DNA of 64,000 nt from Mycobacteroides saopaulense (GTDB lineage: Bacteria; Actinomycetota; Actinomycetes; Mycobacteriales; Mycobacteriaceae), in assembly GCF_001456355.1 (NCBI RefSeq), contig NZ_CP010271.1, positions 1,922,001-1,986,000 of the forward strand. Direction: 5' to 3'. Within the stretch, counting starts at the first letter, position 1. Each line of letters opens with the position of its first letter. The notes under the pieces were generated by a model that was given only the letters and a program-made list of their open reading frames with translations, did no database searches and was not told where the DNA came from. A program made the translations under genes and the position numbers. Positions 27,116-36,034 of the stretch are shown piece by piece.

Positions 27116-28213
27116 GTGGCCGCCAAGTTTTTCTGGTTTCTGCCCACCAACGGTGACAGCCGTTCGATCGTGGGCGCCTCACACGCCTCGACGCACCACA
27201 CCGTCCCGGCGGGCTACCGCGAACCGAGCCTGCGGTATCTCGGCGAGGTCGCTCGTGCCGCGGACCGGCTGGGCTTCGAGGGTGTGCTGACTCCCACCGG
27301 CACCTGGTGCGAGGACGCCTGGCTGACCGCGGCCGGGCTGCTGGATCAGACGGAGCGCCTGAAGTTTCTGGTGGCCTTCCGGCCGGGATTGGTACCGCCC
27401 ACCCTGGCCGCGCAACAAGCGGCGACCTTGCAGCGCTTCTCCAACGGCCGATTGCTGCTGAATGTGGTCAGTGGTGGTGATGATGCAGAGCAGCGGCGCT
27501 TCGGCGACTGGCTCAGCCACGACGAACGTTACGAGCGCACCGGGGAATTCCTGCAGATCGTCCGCGACGTCTGGAAGGGCGAGCCTGTCGACTTTTCTGG
27601 AAAGCACTACACGGTCACGGATGCGCGCGTATCGGAGCCACCAAGCCCGTTGCCGCAGTTATATTTCGGCGGTTCCTCCCCGGCGGCACTGCCCATCGCG
27701 GCCGATCACGTCGACGTGTATCTGACCTGGGGTGAGCCACCGGCCGCCGCGGCAGCCAAGATCGAGGCGGTGCGCGCGCTGGCCAAGGAGCGCGGACGGA
27801 ACCTGCGATTCGGAATCCGGCTGCACACCATCAGCCGCGACACCTCCGAGGCGGCCTGGGCCGTCGCGAACTCGTTGGTCGGGGAGCTGACGCCCGATCA
27901 GATCGCCAAGGCGACAGCGCTGCATTCGAAGTCCGAATCCGAGGGGCAGCGTCGCATGACGGCGCTGCACGGCGGCCGGCTCGACAAACTGGAGATCTAT
28001 CCGAACCTGTGGGCGGGTGTCGGACTTGTGCGTGGCGGTGCGGGTACGGCCCTGGTGGGCAGCCACGAGGAGGTCGCCAACTTGATCTCCGAGTACCACG
28101 CCCTCGGGTTCGACGAGTTCATCCTGTCCGGGTACCCGCACCTGGAAGAGGCGTATTGGTTTGCCGAGGGCGTGCTGCCGTTGCTCAGGAAACGCGGAGC
28201 GCTGGCCGCGTAG
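27116..28213 (+). CDS. ssuD: FMNH2-dependent alkanesulfonate monooxygenase
   Basis: A 365-residue enzyme of the bacterial luciferase-like (LLM) superfamily that cleaves alkanesulfonates to aldehyde and sulfite using FMNH2 from a separate reductase. Typical stretches are FFWFLPTNGDSRSIVG, LKFLVAFRPGLVPPTLAAQQ, LYFGGSSPAA and LSGYPHLEEAYWFAEGVLP. GTG 27116 has AAGGAGAG 7 nt upstream. No SsuE-type flavin reductase is adjacent, so the FMNH2 source lies elsewhere. It ends the ssu operon. Confidence 0.95.
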   Translation: MAAKFFWFLPTNGDSRSIVGASHASTHHTVPAGYREPSLRYLGEVARAADRLGFEGVLTPTGTWCEDAWLTAAGLLDQTERLKFLVAFRPGLVPPTLAAQQAATLQRFSNGRLLLNVVSGGDDAEQRRFGDWLSHDERYERTGEFLQIVRDVWKGEPVDFSGKHYTVTDARVSEPPSPLPQLYFGGSSPAALPIAADHVDVYLTWGEPPAAAAAKIEAVRALAKERGRNLRFGIRLHTISRDTSEAAWAVANSLVGELTPDQIAKATALHSKSESEGQRRMTALHGGRLDKLEIYPNLWAGVGLVRGGAGTALVGSHEEVANLISEYHALGFDEFILSGYPHLEEAYWFAEGVLPLLRKRGALAA

Positions 28214-28270
28214 GCGGTGAGTATTCGTCAGCCCGGTCCGGCTGTCGGTAGGTACTCGTAGGGTGGGGTC

Positions 28271-28705
28271 ATGGGATTGAGTTTGGAAGAACGACAGGCA
28301 TTTTTGGCCGAGCCCCATGTCGCGGCGATCTCGGTGAGTGCCGGGGCGGAACGAGCTCCGCTGACCGTGCCGATCTGGTATTTCTATACCCCCGGCGGTG
28401 ATCTCTGGATCCCGACGGGTAAGGGGTCGCGGAAGCATCAGCTGATCGAGGCGGCGGGCCGGGTGACGCTGATGGTCGATCGGGAACAGCCGACGGTGCG
28501 CTACGTGAGCGTGGAGGGCCCGGTCACCAAAATCGTGGCTCTCGAACACGACCAGCATCGGCAGGTGGCCGCGCGCTACATCCCCGAGGAGTTTCTCGAG
28601 GGGTATCTCAAGTACGCCGAGGGATATGGCGAGCAGATCGCCGTGTATGTCTCGCCGGAGCATTGGCTCTCGGCAGACCTCGGTGGCCCGGAGAACTGGG
28701 GCTGA
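28271..28705 (+). CDS. PPOX-class (split beta-barrel) protein 3
   Basis: A 144-residue protein of the pyridoxamine-phosphate-oxidase-like fold: N-terminal LSLEERQAFLAEPHVAAISV, VPIWYFYTPGGDLWI, then the ligand-loop type sequence GKGSRKHQLIEAAGRVTLMV. It differs clearly from the tandem pair at 4653-5469 and resembles the deazaflavin or FMN-binding general stress subgroup. It begins at ATG 28271 and converges on the hydrolase gene with 12 bp between stops. The substrate is unknown. Confidence 0.8.
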   Translation: MGLSLEERQAFLAEPHVAAISVSAGAERAPLTVPIWYFYTPGGDLWIPTGKGSRKHQLIEAAGRVTLMVDREQPTVRYVSVEGPVTKIVALEHDQHRQVAARYIPEEFLEGYLKYAEGYGEQIAVYVSPEHWLSADLGGPENWG

Positions 28706-28717
28706 TTCCTCGGTTCC

Positions 28718-30604
28718 TCAACGGGGCATCGGGAACGTCTCGCTTCCCGGATCGCCGGCGGGTATGACCGGCAGCGTGAGTGTCGAGGGGTGCGCCGCAT
28801 CATGGAGGATTGTCTGGGTGGCGGTGCGCAGCTCGGCGTGCTGACCGAAGGGCGCACCAGTGTTCGGATTCGGTGCGTACTGGGGGAAGTCGCTGCTGGA
28901 AATCTCCAGCCGGATGCGCTCGCCGGACCGGAATTGGTAACTGACGGGCCAGATGTCGATGCGGTACATGCGTGGCTGTCCCGCGGGGACGGGGTGTCTC
29001 TCGGACAACGATTGCGCTAGCGAGGTCCGGACGATGCCGTTGTTGAGGTTGACGGCCGTGCCATCCGATCGCACGACAACAAGCTTCGCGGTGAAATCGG
29101 TGTCCGGGGCCGACGACGACGCCCATAGGTCGACGGTGATCGGGCCGGTGACCTCGGTGTCGGCGGATAGCGGGGCGCCGGTGTACGTCAGTACATCGGG
29201 ACGCTGCTCCACGGCCGTCTGGTCGTATCGACCTTCGGGAGCCGAATCGGCGGCGCAGCACGAATGCCCGCCGGCACTCGGCACCGGATCGGCCGGGTCG
29301 TAGAGATAGGTATCGGGCCGATCATGAGGTGATGACGAGCTCCGCAGGGTTCCATCATGTTTCGCACCGGGACCACCGAGGTGATAGACGGTCCAGTCCG
29401 TCTGCGGCAGCGGCCACGCGGGCGCGCTCTTCCATTTGTTCGCACCCATCAGGTAGTAGTCGACGCGGGGCGACTCTGGGGCGACGGTGTTGTCTGCGCC
29501 TTTGAGGAAGTGATCGAACCACGCCAGCTGCAACTCGTTCACGGGGCTGTTGGCGCCCGGCCCCAGTTCCTTTAACAGTGGTGACGGGCTTGACAATTCG
29601 CGACCCCAGGCAAGGTGATCCCACGGCCCGATGACGATGCGTTGATGACGACGTGCCTCCGGGGACCCGCCGCGTGCGGACATGCCTGCGAAGTTCTCCA
29701 GGCCACCGCGTAAGAACGCGTCGTACCAGCCCTCGAAGTGCAGCACCGGGACATTGACGCTCTCGTACCGGTCACGGATGCTCCACCGCCTCCAGTAGTC
29801 GTCGCGGGTCGAATGCGTGATCCAGTCGAAGTACCACGGCGCCACGCGGGGATTACCCGGCTGCATCGGTGGAAGACCCGCGTAGGGGCGGAAAGCGAGC
29901 CAGCGATCACGCTCCTTGGCGGCGGCCTCGAGTTGTGCGACGGCGGCATCATCGCCCCGGTTCTCCGCCGCCGTGGTGGCGATCGTCCCCATCGCCCAGG
30001 GCAGCACGAAGCCGAGCCGGAACTCGCCGCCCTCATAGGTCCAGCCGTCGTAGTAATCGGAGGCGGTGTTGGAGGGGACGATGGTGCTCAGGTGTGGGGG
30101 AGTCATGGTGGCGGCGAGCCATTGTGTCGCACCGACATAGGAGGAGCCGTACATTCCCACCTTGCCCGTGGAACCGGGGAGACCGGCGGCCCATTCGATG
30201 GTGTCGTATCCGTCGGTGCCGTCGTTGCCGAATTCGGTGAAGACCCCGTCCGAGGCGCCCTGACCCCGTATGTCCTGCACCACCACGAGGTAGCAGTGGG
30301 AGGCGAACCAGTCCGGCGCGCGGAATCGCGACGGCTGCACCTGCGCACTGCTCTTGCCGTACTGGGTGCGCATCAGAATGACCGGAACGGGATCCTTGAG
30401 CTTGGGGCGGTAGACGTCGGCGCGCAGGATTGTGCCGTCACGCATGGTGGCCGGCACATCGGTCTTCTTGGCGACCGCGCACGGACCGCGACCGTCAGCA
30501 GGCGGCCAGGAGGCCGCGCCGGTGTTCGTGTGCCCGCAGGCCGTGAGTACGAGACTCAGCGTGGCGGCGAACATTCCCAGACGTCTGGCCGAACCTGCGA
30601 TCAC
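28718..30604 (-). CDS. CocE/NonD (X-Pro dipeptidyl-peptidase S15) family lipoprotein hydrolase
   Basis: A 628-residue alpha/beta-hydrolase. The N-terminus carries a lipoprotein signal ending in LTAC (Cys near residue 23), so it acts outside the membrane. MRDGTILRADVYRP begins the S15 domain, Ser is in GMYGSSYVG near residue 155, and a candidate His is in VIGPWDHLAWGREL near 330. The C-terminal jelly-roll of CocE proteins begins around ADTEVTGPITVDLWASSSAP. Known relatives cleave cocaine esters or acyl-peptides; the substrate here is unknown. It uses GTG 30604. Confidence 0.88.
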   Translation of the reverse strand: MIAGSARRLGMFAATLSLVLTACGHTNTGAASWPPADGRGPCAVAKKTDVPATMRDGTILRADVYRPKLKDPVPVILMRTQYGKSSAQVQPSRFRAPDWFASHCYLVVVQDIRGQGASDGVFTEFGNDGTDGYDTIEWAAGLPGSTGKVGMYGSSYVGATQWLAATMTPPHLSTIVPSNTASDYYDGWTYEGGEFRLGFVLPWAMGTIATTAAENRGDDAAVAQLEAAAKERDRWLAFRPYAGLPPMQPGNPRVAPWYFDWITHSTRDDYWRRWSIRDRYESVNVPVLHFEGWYDAFLRGGLENFAGMSARGGSPEARRHQRIVIGPWDHLAWGRELSSPSPLLKELGPGANSPVNELQLAWFDHFLKGADNTVAPESPRVDYYLMGANKWKSAPAWPLPQTDWTVYHLGGPGAKHDGTLRSSSSPHDRPDTYLYDPADPVPSAGGHSCCAADSAPEGRYDQTAVEQRPDVLTYTGAPLSADTEVTGPITVDLWASSSAPDTDFTAKLVVVRSDGTAVNLNNGIVRTSLAQSLSERHPVPAGQPRMYRIDIWPVSYQFRSGERIRLEISSSDFPQYAPNPNTGAPFGQHAELRTATQTILHDAAHPSTLTLPVIPAGDPGSETFPMPR

Positions 30605-30678
30605 TCCGAAAGGGTACCGAGGGTGAATCTGCCCGATGGATCCCCGAAGTGATGGGCCACCGCGCGAGAGGTTCGGTG

Positions 30679-31677
30679 TCAGACCAGAGCCGGTGTCGCG
30701 TTGCGCTGTGCGAGTTTGTCGAGGAACTCCGGGGTGACATTGGCGTTCGCCGCGCGCAGGGGGCTGGACGACAGCGGGTCCATGGCCCGCAGGACGAGCA
30801 GGTGCTCACCCCAGCACGGCGTCAGCCCGGCCAACGGCGCTCGCGGGGCGGGCTTCTCCTCGGTGCGCAGCGCGCACACCACGCTCAGATGGGGAGCGTC
30901 GGTAGTGCCGGTCAGCTCAAGAACCGTCCAACGTTCGGGCAGTGCGGCGCTCCAGACATCCCTCAGGGTTTCGGGCAACTCGCCGTTCACGGTGGCGCGA
31001 TAGGCAGCCAGGTAACCGTGATCGTCGATGACCCCGCGCGAGCCCTCCTTGACCTGGACGGGCAGTGGCGCGTTCGGGCTCTCGGCCGCGTTGACGTGCC
31101 AGCCCAGCTCACGCAGGTGATCTGCCAATCGGCGTGCCACCGTATCGGCGGTCTCGCGCAAGGGGATTCGCGGGGACCGTGCCTGCAGCGCGGTGAGGTT
31201 GGCCGCGGCACCAAGGGTCAGGCTCACCCAGGTCTTGCTTTCGGCGCCGACGTCTGCGGTGGTGACCCGGATGGACGAGCAGCGCACGCCATAGCGATCC
31301 AGGTACCCGGCGATAAGCCCGATCGGCACTTCCTCACCCGATTCCGGTGAGGTCAGCTCCAGGGCCACGGTGCTGCGTGCGTCGACGCCTGCGGTGACAA
31401 CCTGAGCGGTATCGGCGGCGGGGGTCCGTCCGGAGATCCGGCGGGCCAGCAGTTTGGTGAACCGTCCGAGAAGGTCGGTGAGGAAGGTGCCGCGCCACCA
31501 CACCAACAGAACCAGCGCCAGCACTCCGGCGGTGATCGCGATCCAGCGGTCGGCGGGATCCCGGCGGTAGAGCGCGAAGGCGCCCATGGCGATCAGCGTG
31601 GCCACCAGGGTCAGACGCAGCGTGCCGGGCACCGGCGGTCGATACAGCTTCAACTTCTTGCTCTCATTCGTGCTCAC
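30679..31677 (-). CDS. eccE3: ESX-3 membrane component EccE3
   Basis: A 332-residue peripheral subunit of the ESX-3 membrane complex. Two helices near residues 20-62 are followed by a soluble domain. LRLTLVATLIAMGAFALYRRD and the position after mycP3 identify it. It starts inside the mycP3 stop with a 4-bp overlap. It closes the ESX-3 operon; the CocE gene follows 74 bp downstream on the same strand. Confidence 0.93.
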   Translation of the reverse strand: MSTNESKKLKLYRPPVPGTLRLTLVATLIAMGAFALYRRDPADRWIAITAGVLALVLLVWWRGTFLTDLLGRFTKLLARRISGRTPAADTAQVVTAGVDARSTVALELTSPESGEEVPIGLIAGYLDRYGVRCSSIRVTTADVGAESKTWVSLTLGAAANLTALQARSPRIPLRETADTVARRLADHLRELGWHVNAAESPNAPLPVQVKEGSRGVIDDHGYLAAYRATVNGELPETLRDVWSAALPERWTVLELTGTTDAPHLSVVCALRTEEKPAPRAPLAGLTPCWGEHLLVLRAMDPLSSSPLRAANANVTPEFLDKLAQRNATPALV

Positions 31678-33029
31678 TCAGTGCTCTCCTGTCTGCGACG
31701 TGCGCTGAGCGCGGCGACGACGATCACCGCGAGCAGGCATACACCGGCGCCCAGGAAGGCGAGTCGCCGGGGAAGTGGATTTTCCGGGGTGGGAGGGGGT
31801 GGAGGCACGACAGCACGCGCGCTGGGACCTGCCGGCGCGTTCCCGTTGGCCGGGACCTCCCAGGTGAGTGCGGCGACCGGGTCGACGGTTCCCGCTCCGA
31901 CGAGATTCGAAGGTGATCGTCCCGCGTCCCGCGCGGTTCGTTGCAGCCGCGAAATGACCTGAGGTGCTGTCAATTCGGGATAGCGGCTGCGTACCAGCGC
32001 CGCCACCCCGGACACGTATGCGGTGGCATAGCTGGTTCCGAAGAGAGGAACCGCCTTGCCGTTCTGGCCGATCATTCCGTTGGCCAGCCCGCCTTCGGCA
32101 TCGTTGGACAGCGACGTCACGTTCTCGCCGTTGGCCGCGATACCCACCCATGGGCCCGCCATCGTGAACTTCGACGGGCTGCCATCGGCACCCACCGAGC
32201 CCACGGACAGCACATACGGCTGCCACCAGGATGGAACCGAAACAGATTCCACCCCAGTCCAGTTCCTGGGGTCGGCGCTGAGACCGCTGAACGGATTCTG
32301 CTGGCAATTGGCGCCGCCGCCGTTGACGTTGCCGGCCGCCGCGACGACGACGGCGTCCTTCTCCTCGACCGCGTACCGCAGTGCTGCGCCGAGTGCCGCC
32401 TGGTCGATGGGTTTGGCCGCCGGAACACAGACAACCGACGAAATGTTGATCACACGCGCCCCGAGGTTCGCCGCATGCACGATCGACCGGGCCAGCGTGC
32501 TGACAAATTGGGTGGCGCCGTTGGTGGTCGGGTCGCCGCCGGTGAGCCGCGGAGAGAACTTGGAGGATTCCTGACGGATCGAGATCAGTTTGGACGCCGG
32601 TGCGATGCCGGAGAATCCGTCGGGACCGGGCTGGGCGCCGATGATGCCGGCGACCATGGTGCCGTGCCCGTCGCAGTCGGTGAGCCCGTCGGTTGACTGC
32701 ACGTAGTCGCCGCCGCCTTCGACATGAAGTCGCGAACTCGGCTTCACCCCAGTGTCGATGACGGCGACGCTTTGGCCCTCACCGCGAGAGAAACGCCATG
32801 CCTCTTCGAACTCGGGTGAAGGTTTTCCGGAGGTGCCCGTGCCGGGCAACAGCACCGTGGTGCTGCACGCCGCGGACTGCGTGCCGGCGGTGGCGCTTGG
32901 GGATGAATCCCGTGGTAGCGCAGCGGGATCTGCTTCCGGCTGGATGACCGCGTTGGCGGCGGGAGCCGTCATGGGAGACAGCGCCAGCAGCATCGCGGCG
33001 ACGGCGCCCACAGACAGAAATCGCATCAT
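31674..33029 (-). CDS. mycP3: Mycosin-3, ESX-3 subtilisin-like protease
   Basis: A 451-residue S8 protease: signal peptide 1-28, catalytic D92 (VAVIDTGVKP), H122 (DGHGTMVAG) and S333 (FGTSYATAYVSG), oxyanion Asn near 233 (AAAGN), and a C-terminal membrane helix near 424-443. It is a periplasmic membrane-tethered protease needed for ESX-3 complex stability. It overlaps eccD3 and eccE3 by 4 bp each. Confidence 0.96.
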   Translation of the reverse strand: MMRFLSVGAVAAMLLALSPMTAPAANAVIQPEADPAALPRDSSPSATAGTQSAACSTTVLLPGTGTSGKPSPEFEEAWRFSRGEGQSVAVIDTGVKPSSRLHVEGGGDYVQSTDGLTDCDGHGTMVAGIIGAQPGPDGFSGIAPASKLISIRQESSKFSPRLTGGDPTTNGATQFVSTLARSIVHAANLGARVINISSVVCVPAAKPIDQAALGAALRYAVEEKDAVVVAAAGNVNGGGANCQQNPFSGLSADPRNWTGVESVSVPSWWQPYVLSVGSVGADGSPSKFTMAGPWVGIAANGENVTSLSNDAEGGLANGMIGQNGKAVPLFGTSYATAYVSGVAALVRSRYPELTAPQVISRLQRTARDAGRSPSNLVGAGTVDPVAALTWEVPANGNAPAGPSARAVVPPPPPTPENPLPRRLAFLGAGVCLLAVIVVAALSARRRQESTE

Positions 33030-34414
33030 CGGTTGAGGATCCAGGTGAACAGCCCGGTGAGGTATGCGATGACCGGCAGCAGCGAGGCGTCAATGCCCGA
33101 AGCGAGGAATCCCAGGAGACGCCGGCTGGGCAGCGAGTAGCTCTCTGCCTCACCGATCTTCGGGTTGAACACGACGACTGCCACCGCCGCCACCAGGAAC
33201 GCCAGCACTCCGAGCGCAACCAACGCGCCGGTGTAGCGCCCCGCGGCGGCGAAGATCACCAGCAGTGTGGTGGTCACCAGGAACGGTACGGCCAGCAGCC
33301 AGGCCTTGCACACGGCCGAATCCCATACCCGCGCGCGCAGTGCGGCTCCGGCGCTCACCGCGACCACCAGGTACCAAGCCCATGGGCTGACGGGCGCCGA
33401 TCCGCTCACGATGGCCAGCGATCCCAGGATGGCCAGAAGCGAGGCGCCCGCGATGAATCCGCTCTGATGCGAATCGCTCAACTGAACGCGTCGCGGCAGG
33501 TCCTTGAGAACCGACATTCCGGGGGCAGAGGGGGTGGCGTCGCCCGGGGCGGGAATGGTCGGCAGAGGGAAGCGTGCGGCCAAGGCCGAAAGCTGTGCGG
33601 CACGCAGGGTGACCAGCAGTGCGACGATGATCAGTCCGCTGCCCACGATGAGCAGGGAGGGATGCCAGAGGATCTGAGCGCCTGCGGCAACCGCGATACC
33701 GACCGACAGCACCGCAGTCGCGGTGAAGAAGGCGATCAGCTGGCGCGCCACAATCAGGTAGATCAGCGACCATGCGGCCACTCCGGCCGCGCCGAGTAGA
33801 ACGCGCGGTGCCAGTCCCTCACCGGGCACGGCCAGGGCAAGTGCCCCGGCAATCGGGGCCAGTGCGACGATGGCCAGCTCCGCGCCCAGGCGCGGGGAAC
33901 GCATGTGCGCCACCAACGCACCGATTGCCGCGGCTACGGCCACCACTGCCAGACCGGCGAGGCTCAACGACGACCCGGTGCGAAGGTTGTGCACGATGGC
34001 CAGAACCGTTGCTGCCACGATCAATCCGAGGACACCCAGGCGTGCGACGCGGGCAATGTGCTCGGCACCCCACGGACGCTTGCGTGATTCGGAGAAGATG
34101 ACGGCTGCGTCCGCGATGTCCTCGACGATGCCCGGTGCGGCGGGGCCGGCGGGGGTGGGGCGCAGGGTGAGCAGGTCGCCGTCGACGACGCCCACGGTGT
34201 CCAGGGTCGCGTCGGCGCTGAACGGAGCACCGTTCACCGGGGCCAGGCTCAGCCGTTGAGGCGTTGCCGATTCAGGGGCATCGGGTGCCACCATCCGGTG
34301 TACCGCGGGAATGATGTCGCGCATCGGCAGCTGTGTCGGCAAGGCGACTTCGGTCAGCTTCTCTTCACCGAGCACGGCTACCCGGACGATGGGCATCACG
34401 GCGTTGTCAGACAT
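33026..34414 (-). CDS. eccD3: ESX-3 membrane channel subunit EccD3
   Basis: A 462-residue polytopic protein. Residues about 8-88 form the ubiquitin-like cytosolic domain (VRVAVLGEEKLTEVALPTQL), followed by about eleven helices from residue 122 to the end. EccD dimers line the type VII membrane pore. It lies 61 bp downstream of espG3 and overlaps mycP3 by 4 bp. Confidence 0.95.
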   Translation of the reverse strand: MSDNAVMPIVRVAVLGEEKLTEVALPTQLPMRDIIPAVHRMVAPDAPESATPQRLSLAPVNGAPFSADATLDTVGVVDGDLLTLRPTPAGPAAPGIVEDIADAAVIFSESRKRPWGAEHIARVARLGVLGLIVAATVLAIVHNLRTGSSLSLAGLAVVAVAAAIGALVAHMRSPRLGAELAIVALAPIAGALALAVPGEGLAPRVLLGAAGVAAWSLIYLIVARQLIAFFTATAVLSVGIAVAAGAQILWHPSLLIVGSGLIIVALLVTLRAAQLSALAARFPLPTIPAPGDATPSAPGMSVLKDLPRRVQLSDSHQSGFIAGASLLAILGSLAIVSGSAPVSPWAWYLVVAVSAGAALRARVWDSAVCKAWLLAVPFLVTTTLLVIFAAAGRYTGALVALGVLAFLVAAVAVVVFNPKIGEAESYSLPSRRLLGFLASGIDASLLPVIAYLTGLFTWILNR

Positions 34415-34475
34415 GGTGTTTCGTTGGACTCTCTCGATAGGGGGTGGGGCTCAATGGGGAACTACAGGAACAGCA

Positions 34476-35339
34476 TCAGTCGAACTCTCGGGTCAGCCGG
34501 GCATCCGGGAACCAGTGCCCTTCCGGGAGCGTGGTCATCAACTGCTCGACGGCCACGGCGATCGCGAACGGGGTTCCGGGCGCGAAGGTTGACAGCCAGG
34601 TGCCGTCGCCGGCACGGTGCGGGCTGACGAGGATGCGTCCGGCGCTGGTGTCTACCACGCTGATACCCACCTCGGAGGTCTGCTGGGTTGCGCTATCGCG
34701 TTGTCCAGCAACTACTTCGACATAGTTGCGGTTTCCGACGAACGCTGATTCCACCACATTCTGCGCGGCGGGAGGGACACCCAGATATCCCATGACATCG
34801 GCCAGCGAGGCGCCGGAACGCAGCTGCTCGTCGGCCTTGGCTCCCACGTGAGTGGGCAGGGTGAACTCGGGGAACCGTGCGGGTGCGCGCCATCGAAGCC
34901 CGGCGACCACGCTGGGGACGAGCGCGGAGGGGTCATCGGCGTCGACCACGGTGAAGGTGATCAGATGTGCGTTGCGCAGTGAGACCACGGTTTGTGCGCG
35001 GCCCTGCGACTGTTTGCGCGCGATGATGCCGCGCATAACGTCCGGGTTCTCTGAACCTGCTGCGACATAACGCAGTTCGAGCCAGCGGTCGGGGCGGCAC
35101 ACCGCGCGAATCCATCCCGCCACGGCCGGATCCACTGTGCCGTCGGGCAGTAGAACTCCGGCGCGGGTGAGTTCCTGAACTCGCTGGGCATTGAACCCCG
35201 CGCGTTGTGCTTCATCCCGGAAGGGGACGGTGATCGCCAGCACCCAGGGAAAGGTGCCGGCGCTCAACGTATCCGCGAGGAACCAGGCCTGGTCGACCGT
35301 CAGCTCGACGGCATCCGGCGACCGAGTGGCCTGGTTCAT
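34476..35339 (-). CDS. espG3: ESX-3 PE/PPE chaperone EspG3
   Basis: A 287-residue cytosolic chaperone that binds PPE tips and keeps PE-PPE pairs soluble. ATG 35339 (MNQATRSPDAVELTVDQAWF) is chosen since the longer open frame runs back through esxH, and since the mycobacterial EspG3 N-terminus begins just before the AVELTxDQAW block. It lies 32 bp after esxH. Confidence 0.93.
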   Translation of the reverse strand: MNQATRSPDAVELTVDQAWFLADTLSAGTFPWVLAITVPFRDEAQRAGFNAQRVQELTRAGVLLPDGTVDPAVAGWIRAVCRPDRWLELRYVAAGSENPDVMRGIIARKQSQGRAQTVVSLRNAHLITFTVVDADDPSALVPSVVAGLRWRAPARFPEFTLPTHVGAKADEQLRSGASLADVMGYLGVPPAAQNVVESAFVGNRNYVEVVAGQRDSATQQTSEVGISVVDTSAGRILVSPHRAGDGTWLSTFAPGTPFAIAVAVEQLMTTLPEGHWFPDARLTREFD

Positions 35340-35371
35340 CGCACGATCAGGTGCAGGAGCACCAAGGGCGT

Positions 35372-35662
35372 CTATGCGCCCCATTTGGCTCCTTCGGCCA
35401 TGTCGCGGGCGTTCATCGAGAGGGTGTTGGTCTCGTGGGTGCTGCCCATGGCGCGGTAGGCGCGCACGAGTTCTTCCATCGCGGTGTTCCACTGAGCCTG
35501 CCAAGCGGCCTGACTCATCGAGGTATCACCATGCCAGGCAGCCTGCAGAGAAGCCTGCTGAGCCGCCAGGTCGGCGCCCAGAGCGGTCAGCACACCGGAG
35601 AAGGTGTTCATCTCACCGGCATGGGCCAGCATCGCGGGATAATTGAAAGTGATCTGCGACAT
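35372..35662 (-). CDS. esxH: ESX-3 secreted protein EsxH
   Basis: A 96-residue WxG100 protein. [18 protein letters not shown], the WxG turn in [10 protein letters not shown] near residue 43 and the tail [14 protein letters not shown] match TB10.4. It is secreted as a heterodimer with EsxG. It lies 18 bp downstream of esxG. Confidence 0.97.
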   Translation of the reverse strand: MSQITFNYPAMLAHAGEMNTFSGVLTALGADLAAQQASLQAAWHGDTSMSQAAWQAQWNTAMEELVRAYRAMGSTHETNTLSMNARDMAEGAKWGA

Positions 35663-35680
35663 TGTCTTATCCGTCCTTTC

Positions 35681-35974
35681 CTAGACGCCGACGTAACGGC
35701 TGGCAGCGGCGGCGTCTTCTGCGACGTAGGTCGCCGCGGCGTCACCAAGGTTGACCTGGGCGATATCCAGCAGTGCGTTGACCTTGGCGGCCACCTCCAC
35801 GAACCGGGCGTGCGCGGCTTGGAAAGCAGCCGAGGACTCACCGACATGGAACGCCTGCGCCGATATCGCCGCCGACTCGGCCTGCGAAATCGTCGAACGC
35901 ATCAAAGCGGTCTTGGCTCCGAAGGTGCCCTCGGCGGCCACCAGAGCGGGGATGTGTGCGTCAAGCAAACTCAT
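35681..35974 (-). CDS. esxG: ESX-3 secreted protein EsxG
   Basis: A 97-residue WxG100-family partner of EsxH. As in other EsxG proteins, the central turn lacks the Trp (FHVGESSAAF). The C-terminal YVAED supplies the YxxxD/E type VII export signal. An AAGGAGAGGAT ribosome-binding site precedes the ATG. It is needed for ESX-3 and siderophore-linked iron use. Confidence 0.96.
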   Translation of the reverse strand: MSLLDAHIPALVAAEGTFGAKTALMRSTISQAESAAISAQAFHVGESSAAFQAAHARFVEVAAKVNALLDIAQVNLGDAAATYVAEDAAAASRYVGV

Positions 35975-36034
35975 AGGATCCTCTCCTTACTCTCTGTTTC
36001 TCGTTCGTGTACTGCGTCGTGCGTCTGTGGCGAA

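Noticed and set aside
30605..30678. Zur or IdeR box at the end of ESX-3
   Set aside because: No palindrome near the consensus was found in this 74-bp gap.
35340..35504. Longer N-terminus for EspG3
   Set aside because: It overlaps esxH; the family N-terminus begins with the MNQ start at 35339.
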